Positions 44,368-53,550 of a stretch of DNA of 64,000 nt are shown piece after piece. This DNA comes from a bacterium (GTDB taxonomy: Bacteria > Bacillota > Clostridia > Oscillospirales > Acutalibacteraceae). Made by a program: the position numbers and the translations under genes. A model generated the notes under the pieces. The model worked only from the letters and a program-made list of their open reading frames with translations. It was not told where the DNA came from and searched no databases. The first letter of the stretch is position 1, and each line of letters opens with the position of its first letter. Where the stretch lies: the NCBI GenBank assembly GCA_022774755.1, contig JALFLK010000010.1:1-64000 (forward strand), in the 5' to 3' direction.

Positions 44368-44395
44368 ATTATATGTTTTATTTTCGTGTTGTCAA
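44368..44395 (-). promoter_or_regulatory. Consensus promoter for the FMN riboswitch-ribU transcript
   Basis: TTGACA (44390-44395), 16-bp spacer and TATAAT (44368-44373) on the minus strand, the same layout as the folT promoter. Confidence 0.92.
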
Positions 44396-44459
44396 TATGT
44401 TTTTAAAAATAATATAATTCTGATAAAGAATTATTATGTGAGTAGCAAATACAATACTG

Positions 44460-45323
44460 TTAATATGTTTCGTCACCGTCTAAATTGCAGGGTTTTGATA
44501 AATCAAGATAAGCAATATCGTGGTGGGGAACCTGTTTTTCTTTGGGAGGTTCTGTCATATAATCACCGAAAACAATGGTCAGATACTCGTCGTAGCCCTT
44601 CATAATGGGAACCTTTATCCCCTCAAAATCAACCTCAACGCTGTCTTTGTAAATTCGGGAGGGATATTTATAGGTCATAAAGTGAGGACCTGCGCATAGC
44701 TCGGTAACATAGTCGCTTTCGTAAAAATTATATTTGCTCATTTGTTTTTCGGCAAATCGCCATATTTTTGTCCGGGTCTTGGGTTTTCTAAACAGCTTTA
44801 AAAGTAATTTACTGCCTGCGCTTAACAGCTTTCCGTGGTTTTCGGGAACAATCTGTGCCAAAAACAGGGAGTAAATCATTGCCCAAAAATACTGAATATA
44901 TCTTTTGATTTTGCCGTCGGGACAGCCGTCAATGGGAAATACATCCAGCACAAGCCCATGGGGAATTTTTACATTCCGCTGATTATCCTTAACCATTGTG
45001 TAGTTGGTGTCGGTTACCGTGACGAAAATGTTGCCTGTAAAAGTGTTGTCATCGGTTTTTAAAAGCACAAACCTGCCGTCGGTTTTCTGCTGACGCCAAA
45101 GCTTAACAAGCATTTCGTAGTCAGGACGGGGCATCAGCACATCAATGTCGTCGTCCCAGGGGACAAATCCGCCTGTGCGAAGCGCTCCGATACAACATCC
45201 TCCGCAAAGGTAAAAATTGAGGTCGTTTTTGTAACAGAAATCTCTGATAAATTCAAGAGTGTCAAGCTCTTTAAGCTGTAATTCCCTTAAAAGCTCGGGG
45301 GTCAGCGTTACATTTTCAGACAT
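44460..45323 (-). CDS. LicD-family phosphotransferase
   Basis: LicD proteins attach phosphocholine or similar phospho-groups to surface glycans. The 287-residue protein has the family core. CGGCCIGALRTGGFVPWDDDIDVLMPRPDYE carries the nucleotidyltransferase-type DDDID motif at about residues 40-70, and a C-terminal YPSRIYKDSVEVDFEGIKVPIMKGYDEYLTIVFGDYM block is typical. The ribosome site AAGGAGG is strong. It is downstream of the glycosyltransferase gene by 104 nt. The transferred group cannot be read from sequence. Confidence 0.9.
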   Translation of the reverse strand: MSENVTLTPELLRELQLKELDTLEFIRDFCYKNDLNFYLCGGCCIGALRTGGFVPWDDDIDVLMPRPDYEMLVKLWRQQKTDGRFVLLKTDDNTFTGNIFVTVTDTNYTMVKDNQRNVKIPHGLVLDVFPIDGCPDGKIKRYIQYFWAMIYSLFLAQIVPENHGKLLSAGSKLLLKLFRKPKTRTKIWRFAEKQMSKYNFYESDYVTELCAGPHFMTYKYPSRIYKDSVEVDFEGIKVPIMKGYDEYLTIVFGDYMTEPPKEKQVPHHDIAYLDLSKPCNLDGDETY

Positions 45324-45427
45324 ATTTTCCTCCTTGCTTTCCTATTCTCCATACTTTAATTATAAAACCTGCCTTAAAACCTTGTCTTGGTTTTAGGAGA
45401 ATCAGCGTCAGGCTTGTCCGATTTTGC

Positions 45428-46522
45428 CTATTTATTTATTTCTTCTTCTTTTTGCTTTAAAATTACCGTGTTCTTCTTAACCTTAGTTTTAACCTTTTCA
45501 ATTTGTTTGTCGGCAAAAGACTGCTTGTGCTTTCGCTTCCAAAAAGGAATACTTATAAGACCTGCGTATGTTCCCACACCGTAGGCAATATGCAGAATCG
45601 GGAAAATAAAGGGGAGCAAAAAGAACTGGGGCTGAACATTTTTAGTGGCAAAGCACCCTACTGTGTTTACAATATCAAACATTGCGTAAAGAATTGTCAG
45701 AATTTCCAGAGGGAGAGGAAAACCCCAAAAAGCAAGCACGATAAACAGGACAAGCGCACCTACAAAAAGCATCGGAGCAAAATGATAGTAGGAAAGGCAC
45801 TTGGGACAGGTTGAAACCGTAAGTCCAATCCACTTGCCGTTGCTGAATTTTTGCTTTATCATATCTCTTAGTCTGTTTCGTGTGTGCTGATATGAAATAA
45901 TATCGGGACAACAGCACAGCCTGTATCCGGCTTGTCTTATTCTGTAATGAAGTTCGTTGTCCTCTGTCCTTCCTAAATTTTCGTTAAAGCCTCCCACTTT
46001 TTCAAAAACCTCACGCTTATATGCGGCGTGGAACAGGCTGTCCATATATTCTCTTTTTGCCGGCGGACGCCTGTACGAGGCTACGGAGCTTCCGAACAGC
46101 GACTCCTCCGCCGCAAGCAAGGTAAGCTTCCAGGGGGAAATATCGGCAGTTATGTTGGGTCTTCCGCCACCGACAACCTTTTCGCCCAGATTTATGTTAT
46201 AAACATTTCTTGAAACAAAATTTCTCGGGATTCTTGCGTGGGCGTCAACACGGATAATAACATCGCCGTGGGCGTTCATAATCGCACAGTTCCAGGAGGA
46301 CGCCTGATTCCGCTTTGCACATTGAGCAATAACAACATTTGCAAAGCCGTAATCGGTGTTTTTAAAATCCTCCATCATTTTTCTTGTTTTGTCGTTTGAG
46401 TTGCTGTCAACAAGGACTACCTCAATCTGGTCATGTGGATAATCCTGCATTGAAAAGTCTCTGAACAGGCCGTTGAGCACCTTTTCTTCATTATAGGCTA
46501 TCATACACAGCGAAACTAACAT
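45428..46522 (-). CDS. Glycosyltransferase family 2 with C-terminal membrane segments
   Basis: The 364-residue protein begins with a GT-A fold: VSLCMIAYNEEKVL, the VVLVDSNSNDKT nucleotide-sugar motif, IIRVDAHARIP as the DxD-equivalent, and GRTEDNELHYRIRQAGY (the ED motif). Three hydrophobic stretches at about 255-330 suggest membrane attachment, as in ExoA-like polysaccharide enzymes. A basic tail follows. The ribosome site GGGAGG is unusually far (12 nt) from ATG 46522. It lies 7 nt after the upstream membrane-protein gene, implying co-transcription. Confidence 0.88.
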   Translation of the reverse strand: MLVSLCMIAYNEEKVLNGLFRDFSMQDYPHDQIEVVLVDSNSNDKTRKMMEDFKNTDYGFANVVIAQCAKRNQASSWNCAIMNAHGDVIIRVDAHARIPRNFVSRNVYNINLGEKVVGGGRPNITADISPWKLTLLAAEESLFGSSVASYRRPPAKREYMDSLFHAAYKREVFEKVGGFNENLGRTEDNELHYRIRQAGYRLCCCPDIISYQHTRNRLRDMIKQKFSNGKWIGLTVSTCPKCLSYYHFAPMLFVGALVLFIVLAFWGFPLPLEILTILYAMFDIVNTVGCFATKNVQPQFFLLPFIFPILHIAYGVGTYAGLISIPFWKRKHKQSFADKQIEKVKTKVKKNTVILKQKEEEINK

Positions 46523-46529
46523 ACTAAGC

Positions 46530-47315
46530 TTATGCCTCCCTTTTTAAGCGAATAAGCCATTTTGCGGAGGTTCCGAAAGATACCCCCATATAAGGCACAA
46601 CATAGAAAACAGGCAGAACAAAAAAGCATAGGAGTATCCAGAAAACAAAGCTAATAAACAGCTTTGCAATGTCCTTTGTGTGCCCTTTTGATGTTTTTAA
46701 GGTTTCGGAAATTACAGCTTTAAATCCGTAATTTCCGTATTCTGCCATAACAAAGTCGGAAAGAAAAAACCTAAAGTTATACATAACGGCAAGGGTTATT
46801 CCTAAGGCTGATAAAACACCGCCGATTATGTTAAGCGCCAATTTTGTCTGTTCACCGTCTGCAAATGTACCGCCGATTGTAATAAAGGTGATTCCCGGCA
46901 GTGAAAAGCAAACGAAAGCAAGGAAAAACGCTAATAGTTTTGCAGATATTACTCCCAGCGCCGTAAAATACCTTTTGGGCGATGTAAAATAAAACAGCAG
47001 GTCGTCAGGACTGCACCGGTTGTAAACGGCTATATTATAGCAAAGCCTTGAAAAACCGCTGGTAATCGGGCTTATTCCGAAAACCATAAGCACCGAAAGG
47101 GTGTTTATGATTAAGCCGAGAAGTACCTTAGACTTTTTTATCTGATAGGTTGAGGTGTTAAGCGCATTAAACCCGAACAGAAGCGAGTAATAAAGGCAAA
47201 AAACAACCAGAAAAGCTATCATCATTACCGACAAACAACCTAATGCCAAAGACCAGTTGCCTGCGGACAGAGAACGGCGTGCCTGAAATTTTATGGTTTT
47301 TTCCGCTTTCATCAT
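46530..47315 (-). CDS. Polytopic membrane protein of unknown function
   Basis: The 261-residue product (ATG 47315) has about six predicted membrane helices and no catalytic motif I recognise. The N-terminal KFQARRSLSAGNWSLALGCLSVMMIAF and the repeated long hydrophobic segments resemble DUF975-type proteins loosely. The ribosome site is weak (AAAGTGATG). It sits between a PepV-like peptidase gene (17 nt upstream) and the GT2 gene (7 nt downstream), so it may act in envelope assembly, but this is only positional inference. Confidence 0.65.
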   Translation of the reverse strand: MMKAEKTIKFQARRSLSAGNWSLALGCLSVMMIAFLVVFCLYYSLLFGFNALNTSTYQIKKSKVLLGLIINTLSVLMVFGISPITSGFSRLCYNIAVYNRCSPDDLLFYFTSPKRYFTALGVISAKLLAFFLAFVCFSLPGITFITIGGTFADGEQTKLALNIIGGVLSALGITLAVMYNFRFFLSDFVMAEYGNYGFKAVISETLKTSKGHTKDIAKLFISFVFWILLCFFVLPVFYVVPYMGVSFGTSAKWLIRLKREA

Positions 47316-47332
47316 ATACAAATCATCACTTT

Positions 47333-48697
47333 TTAAAGATTTTCGGTGTACATTTTGTACATTGCCTCAAGGCATATTTCTGCGTGTTTAAAGTAATTTT
47401 TCATGTCTATGCTTTCATCGGCATTGTGCATATTGATTTCATCTCCGGGGAATACCGGACCGAAAGCAACTCCGTTTCCGCCAAGCTTTCTGGCGTATGT
47501 TCCGCCGCCTGTGGTGTAAAGGGAAGCATCCTCTCCCGTGACGGTTTTATATGCCTGCGACAGAAGATTTATTATCTTGCTGTCTTTTTCCAAATAGAGA
47601 GGTCTCAGGTGGCTCAGCACCTTTACCTTGAGATTTTCAAGCTCTGCGGATTTTGAAATTCGGTACAAAATTCCGTCGCCGTTTACGGTTACGGGATATC
47701 TTACATCAAGGGTAAGCTCCGCTTTGCCGTCGATAATTTTAACCATTCCCACATTAACCGTCAGCTCACCGGAAACGCTGTCGCACATTTTTATGCCCAA
47801 AGACCTGCCGTCGGTTTCGTTATTGATTGCGTAATCAATAAAGGTGCAGATGCTTCCCAAATCGCTGTGGCAAAAATGCTCCGCCAGCAGTTTAACAAGC
47901 TGAGCCGCTGCATTTTTGCCTTTTTCAGGCTCGCAGGCGTGGGCTGACTTGCCCCTGCACAGAATCATCAGCCCGTCGATTGTGTAAATAAATTCAAAAT
48001 TACCGCCGCTTGCGTCGGCAAGCCTCATAAGCTGGTGGTCGTCATATTCGTTGGTTTCAAGAAGAGCGTAGGCGGTGTCGGGAACAGCGTTTACGGCTTT
48101 GCCCGAATGAAACTCCGTAAGAGCCTTGCCGTCGTGACCGTCTGCGTACAATTTAAGCTGGAGAATTCCTTTTTCTCCAATGCAAATTCCGTATTCGCTG
48201 TCGGGAGTAAAGGAGTAGTCGGGAACGGGCTCCTCTTTAAAGTAAATGTCCATATCCTTCATACCCTTTTCTTCATCTGTGCCGAAAATTGCCCTGAGGG
48301 CGTTTTTGCCCTGAACACCGCTTTCTTTAAGCACCCTTAAACAATAGAGATTTATAAGCGCCGCCCCCTTATCGTCGGCAACACCTCTGCCGTACAGTCT
48401 GCCGTCTTTTTGAGTAAGCTCAAAGGGTACAACCGTCCAGTTGTTTCCTGCCGGAACAACATCCAGATGAGTCAGAACTCCGCAGAGTTTACCGCCATGT
48501 CCCAACTGAGCGTGACCGGCTTTGTCTTTAACATTTTTTGTTACAAGGCCGAAATCTTCGGCTCTTTTAAGAATGAAATTAAGTGCTTCCCTGCATTTTG
48601 CGTCTAGTTCTCCCGATACAGACTCAATTTTCAGCAAGGTATCCAGGTCTTTTAGAATTTCGTCTTTATATTTTAGAATCTCTTTTCCAAAATACAT
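47333..48697 (-). CDS. M20 family dipeptidase (PepV-like)
   Basis: The 454-residue enzyme, from ATG 48697 after GGGGTGAT, is a di-zinc M20 peptidase. Metal ligands appear in CGVLTHLDVVPAG (HxD) and LYGRGVADDKGA, and the catalytic base and ligand in FGTDEEKGMKDM. The histidine in LCRGKSAHACEPEKGKNAA and the C-terminal TTGGGTYARKL...HNADESIDM complete the site. Dipeptidases of this class recycle small peptides in the cytoplasm, sometimes D-amino-acid peptides from the cell wall. It appears to be the first gene of the unit running into GT2 and LicD. Confidence 0.92.
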   Translation of the reverse strand: MYFGKEILKYKDEILKDLDTLLKIESVSGELDAKCREALNFILKRAEDFGLVTKNVKDKAGHAQLGHGGKLCGVLTHLDVVPAGNNWTVVPFELTQKDGRLYGRGVADDKGAALINLYCLRVLKESGVQGKNALRAIFGTDEEKGMKDMDIYFKEEPVPDYSFTPDSEYGICIGEKGILQLKLYADGHDGKALTEFHSGKAVNAVPDTAYALLETNEYDDHQLMRLADASGGNFEFIYTIDGLMILCRGKSAHACEPEKGKNAAAQLVKLLAEHFCHSDLGSICTFIDYAINNETDGRSLGIKMCDSVSGELTVNVGMVKIIDGKAELTLDVRYPVTVNGDGILYRISKSAELENLKVKVLSHLRPLYLEKDSKIINLLSQAYKTVTGEDASLYTTGGGTYARKLGGNGVAFGPVFPGDEINMHNADESIDMKNYFKHAEICLEAMYKMYTENL

Positions 48698-48892
48698 TAA
48701 ATCACCCCAAATGAGTAAATGCAGACTGCGCTTTTTGCGCCTGCGCCATAAACATATATATTCACTGTATTCGATTTCTTGAATATGCCTATATGCCGAA
48801 AACGGCGTCAATACAGCCGTACGGTAATCTTATGGTAATATTATCTGTGTTTTTATGTGAAAATAAACTCGCCGAAAATACCTTTGATTTTG

Positions 48893-51313
48893 TTATTTTG
48901 CCTTATTTACAGCCTTTTTTCTAAGGCTCAATGCCAACAAAATCAACAGATAAACGACATATATTATACTACATACGACAGTAATTATAATTCCCGTATG
49001 GAAACCGGGCTGTCTGTAAACAAATTTAATGTCGCTTGTTGTTCCTCCCGGAACTCTCACCGCCATAAAGCCCTTATCCACTTTTTCTATTTCGTTTTTT
49101 TCACCGTTTACATAAGCCGTCCAGCCTTTGTCATAGGGAACGCTGAAAAACAGCAGATTATCTCCGCCTTTGTTGTCAATAAGAGCAGTAAAACCGTCGT
49201 TGTCGTAGGCAAATTGTGAACAGCTGTTTTCCTTCAGCTTTGCACATTCATCAAAATAGCTTTCGTAGGTATAGCTGAATTTTTGTATAATGCTCTGACC
49301 GTTGTAGCTTTCGCTGTGAGTTATATCCGAATACTTTTTCATCTGCTCGTCTGTAAGCACAAGAGCCTTTGTCAGAGCCAGATGACGGTCAAATTTCCTG
49401 ATGGTTTCCCAGTCTGTTTCGGTAATATATTGTTCAAACATAAAGCCCATGGGAATGTAGTGCTGATTTTCGTATATATCACAGCCGTTTTCGGTGGTCA
49501 GGTACTTCCAGCCGGGCATATCGCTTTCGTCATTGTTATTTTCATAGACGGTAAACTGCTTGTCGTTGTCAGTAGAATCAAAAAGATATTTACAGCTCAG
49601 CAATCCCCTGAGAGCGTAGTAGTCACATTTTGGCCGTGAAGCAACATCTCTTGTGATGCCTATTGAATCGTAAAATTCCATTATTGAGGGTGAAACCACG
49701 CTGTGAAATGCGTTAATTGATGGAATCTGCCAGTACATTGCAAGGTTATCAAGAGATTCGTAAAAATCACTTCTTACGGTGTGCAGGTCATCAATGGTCA
49801 GGTCTTCTCCGTTATTCAGCGCATAGGGAATTATAAATGATTTATCGTTTCCGCCGTATGTCTTACCGGAAATTACTACAAATGTGGATGTAACGGCAGT
49901 AATAATTCCCACGCCTGCCATAATCCATCCTGCAAATTTTTTGGGATTGTTTCTGAATTTTTTAATAATAAGGGCGCAAAGCAAAATCCCTGTTACAGCG
50001 GCGGCGACATAAATCCAAAATCTGTCGGGATATGCCTCGACGCCTATTTGAAAATCGGTAATTTCATCGGGGTCTGTTTTGCTGTATGTGTATGATGGAA
50101 TCAATCCTATAAGCAAGCCTATGCCCAATGTTATTCCTGCTGTCCACCCAATGGCCCGCTCCCAGTTTACACGGCTGTTTTCCAGTGCGGTAACCGTTGC
50201 AAGAGAAGTCATAAGCGTAAGCATATAGAACCACCTTGCGTAGTAAATACTGCTGTTAAAAAGCTGAAAAGCACTGTTAAAAAGCGGTATAAACGCCATA
50301 ATAAATAAAATCGGCAGTATTTTTTTAAGCCAGTGTTTTGACCTTGTCTGCAAAAATCCTATAACTCCTGCCATGCTGAACAAGGGGAGCCATCCGCTGA
50401 CCGACGCCCAGTTACATTCAACATCTTTGGTGAAGTTGGGGAATGCAGGAAGTTCCGGAGGGAAGAAAAAGCTCAGGAAAATGTACCAATACCTCTGGGA
50501 GATTTTGTAAGCCAGAGCGTTCCAGCCGTTCGGGAGCTTTTCAAGCCTTGGATTGCCCATAACGCTGAGAACTGACGGAAGCAAAAGAACAGCCGTTGCC
50601 GCAAATCCCAGGAGAACCTCAAAAACCAGCGTGAGCATTTTTTTTACGCTTAATCTGTAATTTTTAGTGCAGACCATTACAATCCAGTAAATTATGACAA
50701 ATACAACCTGACCTGCAAAAAAGTAATAATTTACTATGCAGGAGGCAAAAACTCCCAGAGCGAGAACTCCTTTTCTGCCGTCTTTCATAAGGCTGTCAAG
50801 TGAAGCCAGAAGAAGCGGAAAAGCAATGATTGCCTCGTGAAAATGAAAGAAAAATATGTTATATACGGAAAATCCCGAGAAAGTGTAAAGAAGACTGCCG
50901 ATTACTGCAAAATCTTTGTTTTTTACATATCTTTTCAGGTAAAGATATGCCGCAAGGGAGGCGCAGACAAATTTTAGCATAAACAGCGGTCCCATAAGGT
51001 ACGGCACGGCTTTGCTTGGGAACAGCATTGTTATCCAGAAAAAGGGACTTCCCAACAGGTAAAAGCTGTAACTTCCCACAAGACCCGAGCCTAAGTCGGT
51101 CGTACTGCTCCAATTTACATTTCCCTGCAAAATTGCGTCGTGTACCATCTGATAAAAAGGAACTTCCTGAACATTAAAATCGCCGTAATACAGAAAATAT
51201 CCTCCGTCATATATCATAACCGGCACAAAAAGAATCGCAGAAAACAACAGTGAAAGCAAAAAGGTTTTTAAAACATAGTGCTGTTTTTTTGTGGTGTGGG
51301 GAGTTAAGGTCAC
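48893..51313 (-). CDS. yfhO: YfhO-family membrane protein (GT-C-like)
   Basis: The 806-residue protein has about twelve membrane helices followed by a large extracellular domain and a final C-terminal helix. FVPVMIYDGGYFLYYGDFNVQEVPFYQMVHDAILQG and the DLGSGLVGSYSFYLLGSPFF block are the YfhO signature near the N-terminus. YfhO proteins are implicated in glycosylating surface polymers such as lipoteichoic acid. It starts at GTG 51313 six bases after GGAGGG. A 195-nt gap separates it from the peptidase gene. The nearby LicD and GT2 genes make a surface-glycan role likely. Confidence 0.92.
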   Translation of the reverse strand: MTLTPHTTKKQHYVLKTFLLSLLFSAILFVPVMIYDGGYFLYYGDFNVQEVPFYQMVHDAILQGNVNWSSTTDLGSGLVGSYSFYLLGSPFFWITMLFPSKAVPYLMGPLFMLKFVCASLAAYLYLKRYVKNKDFAVIGSLLYTFSGFSVYNIFFFHFHEAIIAFPLLLASLDSLMKDGRKGVLALGVFASCIVNYYFFAGQVVFVIIYWIVMVCTKNYRLSVKKMLTLVFEVLLGFAATAVLLLPSVLSVMGNPRLEKLPNGWNALAYKISQRYWYIFLSFFFPPELPAFPNFTKDVECNWASVSGWLPLFSMAGVIGFLQTRSKHWLKKILPILFIMAFIPLFNSAFQLFNSSIYYARWFYMLTLMTSLATVTALENSRVNWERAIGWTAGITLGIGLLIGLIPSYTYSKTDPDEITDFQIGVEAYPDRFWIYVAAAVTGILLCALIIKKFRNNPKKFAGWIMAGVGIITAVTSTFVVISGKTYGGNDKSFIIPYALNNGEDLTIDDLHTVRSDFYESLDNLAMYWQIPSINAFHSVVSPSIMEFYDSIGITRDVASRPKCDYYALRGLLSCKYLFDSTDNDKQFTVYENNNDESDMPGWKYLTTENGCDIYENQHYIPMGFMFEQYITETDWETIRKFDRHLALTKALVLTDEQMKKYSDITHSESYNGQSIIQKFSYTYESYFDECAKLKENSCSQFAYDNDGFTALIDNKGGDNLLFFSVPYDKGWTAYVNGEKNEIEKVDKGFMAVRVPGGTTSDIKFVYRQPGFHTGIIITVVCSIIYVVYLLILLALSLRKKAVNKAK

Positions 51314-51457
51314 GGTTTGCCCTCCGAATAATATTTTAAAATCTTTACTTTTTCAGCAAATAAAGTATAATATTTATTACAGTATATCATAAATCTATCC
51401 TATTTTCACTATAATTTTACAAAAAATTGTGAAAATGCCGTAAAAAAGGGGAAAAAT

Positions 51458-52057
51458 ATGAAAAATAAAGAAAACGGTCATTTTTTTGCCATGCTGTCAA
51501 GAATGAAATATATAAACCGCTGGGGACTGATGAACAATACAAGAAACGAAAATATCTGCGAGCACAGCCTGCAAACGGCGTTTTTTGCTCATGCTCTGGC
51601 GCTGATTGAAAACAAACGTTTCGGCGCACACCTTGACCCTCGGCGAGCCGCAGTTTTGGCAATGTATCACGACTGTTCCGAGATTTTAACGGGCGATATG
51701 CCTACGCCTGTTAAATATTATGACGAGAGAATTGTCAGCGCATACAAAAATGTTGAGAGAATATCCTGCAACAGGCTGATTTCTATGCTGCCGGAGGATT
51801 TGCAGGAAGAGTACCGTGATATTATGTTCTTTCAGGGTGAAGACGACGAGGTACTTAAAAAAATCGTCAAAGGGGCAGACAAGCTTTCCGCCCTTGTTAA
51901 GTGTATTGAAGAGCTGAGAATGGGCAACGATGAGTTTGAAAAAGCCAAGGCTTCAACACTTGAAGCTCTGCAAAAAATGGACATAAAATCGGTTAATGTG
52001 TTCCTTGATGAATTTTTGCCGTCGTTCTACCTTACTATCGACGAACAGGACGGTTAG
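51458..52057 (+). CDS. yfbR: 5'-deoxynucleotidase YfbR-like (HD domain)
   Basis: YfbR removes the phosphate from deoxynucleoside 5'-monophosphates. The 199-residue HD-domain protein matches the family from the start: FFAMLSRMKYINRWGLMNNTRNENICEHSLQTAFFAHALAL. The metal histidine is in EHS, HD in AMYHDCSEILTGDMPTPVKY, and the final aspartate in KIVKGADKLSALVKCIEEL. The start follows AAAGGGG. It stands alone, divergent from yfhO. Dimeric metal-dependent activity is known for the E. coli enzyme. Confidence 0.92.
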   Translation: MKNKENGHFFAMLSRMKYINRWGLMNNTRNENICEHSLQTAFFAHALALIENKRFGAHLDPRRAAVLAMYHDCSEILTGDMPTPVKYYDERIVSAYKNVERISCNRLISMLPEDLQEEYRDIMFFQGEDDEVLKKIVKGADKLSALVKCIEELRMGNDEFEKAKASTLEALQKMDIKSVNVFLDEFLPSFYLTIDEQDG

Positions 52058-52236
52058 ACAAAATCAGTACATTATTTAGTACATTATCAACAAAATGTTC
52101 ACACAAACAACATATTATTGTCTATAATAATTCGTATTTAGAATTATTACCTTGTATATTTTGTGGTATAATAGTTTCTATTGATGAAAACGCACTAAAT
52201 ATGACTGTTTGAAATCTTAAAAAAGGAGTGACACCT

Positions 52237-53418
52237 ATGGCGTATCAAAATGGCAGTAACCGCAGCGGAAACCAAGGTGGTTATGTGGACATAAGTTCAA
52301 ACTCCCAGGTGAAAAAAGTGTATAAAAAGCGTGGCAGGGGAAAGAGGATTTTTATTATCTTCTTTTCCGTCGTTTTCTTAATATGCGGTTCGGGACTTCT
52401 GTATTACTACTCTGTGCTGGAATCCCTGAACTATAATTTTTCCGGTAATATCGGAGGAAATGACAATAACACATCCGGCGACGGCAACGACAGCATAGGT
52501 TCTCAGGATTCTAACCTTACTTTTGACGGCAAAACCCTTTTGAGCGACCCTAAGGTTTTAAATGTTATGCTTTTCGGCGAGGATTATTCCGACGGTGAAG
52601 ACCACGGCAGAAGCGACTCAATGATTATGATGACCATAGACAACAGGCATCAGAAGCTGAAGCTGACAACCTTTATGAGGGATACCTATGTGTATATTCC
52701 CGGTTACGATTACCAGAAGATTAACGCAGCGTATATGTTCGGCGGTCCTGCACTTGCCATAAAAACCATTCAGGCAAACTTCGGAATTAAGATTGACCGA
52801 TATGCGGTTGTAAATTACGAGAGCTTTGTGGATATTGTAGATATAATGGGCGGAGTTGATATTGAGCTTACAGAGGATGAAATCGGATATATCAACTTCC
52901 AGATGTATATTAACGACCAGGTTGACGGCCCCACAACAATTACCGATTCTCCGGGAGTTGTTCACCTTAACGGCACCGAGGCTCTTTGGTATGCCCGTGA
53001 CAGAGGCTTCTATGAGCCTGATGAATACCCGGGAGTTGTTTTTGAAGGCGACGACTGGGATAGAACAAGACGCCAGAGAAACTTTTTGAGTACGGTTTTT
53101 GCAAGTATGAAAAACGCATCACTGCCTCAGATTGTATCTATTGTGGGTAAGGTAGGCCCCCTTGTAACCACAAACTTTAAAAAGGACGAAATTACTACGC
53201 TTGTTGCAAACTCCCTGAAATATTTAAAATACGATGTTGAGGAGTTCAGCGTTCCCCACGGCAATCAGGGTGCTGAGTGGGATTATGTGAACGACCCGGT
53301 AAAGGGCTCATATATCCAGATAAATGATTTGGATTTGGAGCGAAAGGAGATAGCCTCCTTTGTGTTTGAAGAGCTGGTAAGCGGGGCGTCAGTTTCTTCT
53401 TCCTCAGCAAGTCGTTAG
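52237..53418 (+). CDS. LytR-CpsA-Psr (LCP) family cell-wall polymer ligase
   Basis: LCP proteins transfer teichoic acid or capsule from the lipid carrier to peptidoglycan. The 393-residue protein (ATG 52237 after AAGGAG) has a basic cytoplasmic N-terminus, one membrane helix at ~38-60 and an Asn/Gly/Asp-rich linker. The LCP domain follows, with GRSDSMIMMTIDNRHQKLKLTTFMRDTYVYIPG and GGVDIELTEDEI...LNGTEALWYARDR. The arginines that bind the pyrophosphate (MRDT, RDR, RTRRQRNF) are present. It is monocistronic with a strong terminator, and may act with the surface cluster upstream. Confidence 0.94.
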   Translation: MAYQNGSNRSGNQGGYVDISSNSQVKKVYKKRGRGKRIFIIFFSVVFLICGSGLLYYYSVLESLNYNFSGNIGGNDNNTSGDGNDSIGSQDSNLTFDGKTLLSDPKVLNVMLFGEDYSDGEDHGRSDSMIMMTIDNRHQKLKLTTFMRDTYVYIPGYDYQKINAAYMFGGPALAIKTIQANFGIKIDRYAVVNYESFVDIVDIMGGVDIELTEDEIGYINFQMYINDQVDGPTTITDSPGVVHLNGTEALWYARDRGFYEPDEYPGVVFEGDDWDRTRRQRNFLSTVFASMKNASLPQIVSIVGKVGPLVTTNFKKDEITTLVANSLKYLKYDVEEFSVPHGNQGAEWDYVNDPVKGSYIQINDLDLERKEIASFVFEELVSGASVSSSSASR

Positions 53419-53468
53419 TTGTTTCTGATGATTTCCGCTTATGTCGTATTGATATGGCAATAAAATTA

Positions 53469-53502
53469 ACCGAGTCGGTTTTATAGCCGGCTCGGTCTTT
53501 TT
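53469..53502 (+). terminator. Terminator after the LCP gene
   Basis: ACCGAGTCGG pairs with CCGGCTCGGT (one wobble) around TTTTATAG, followed by CTTTTTG. Confidence 0.9.
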
Positions 53503-53550
53503 GTGTTTTGTTAGATTGATTTTGAATTTATACTATACCGGAATTAAAAA

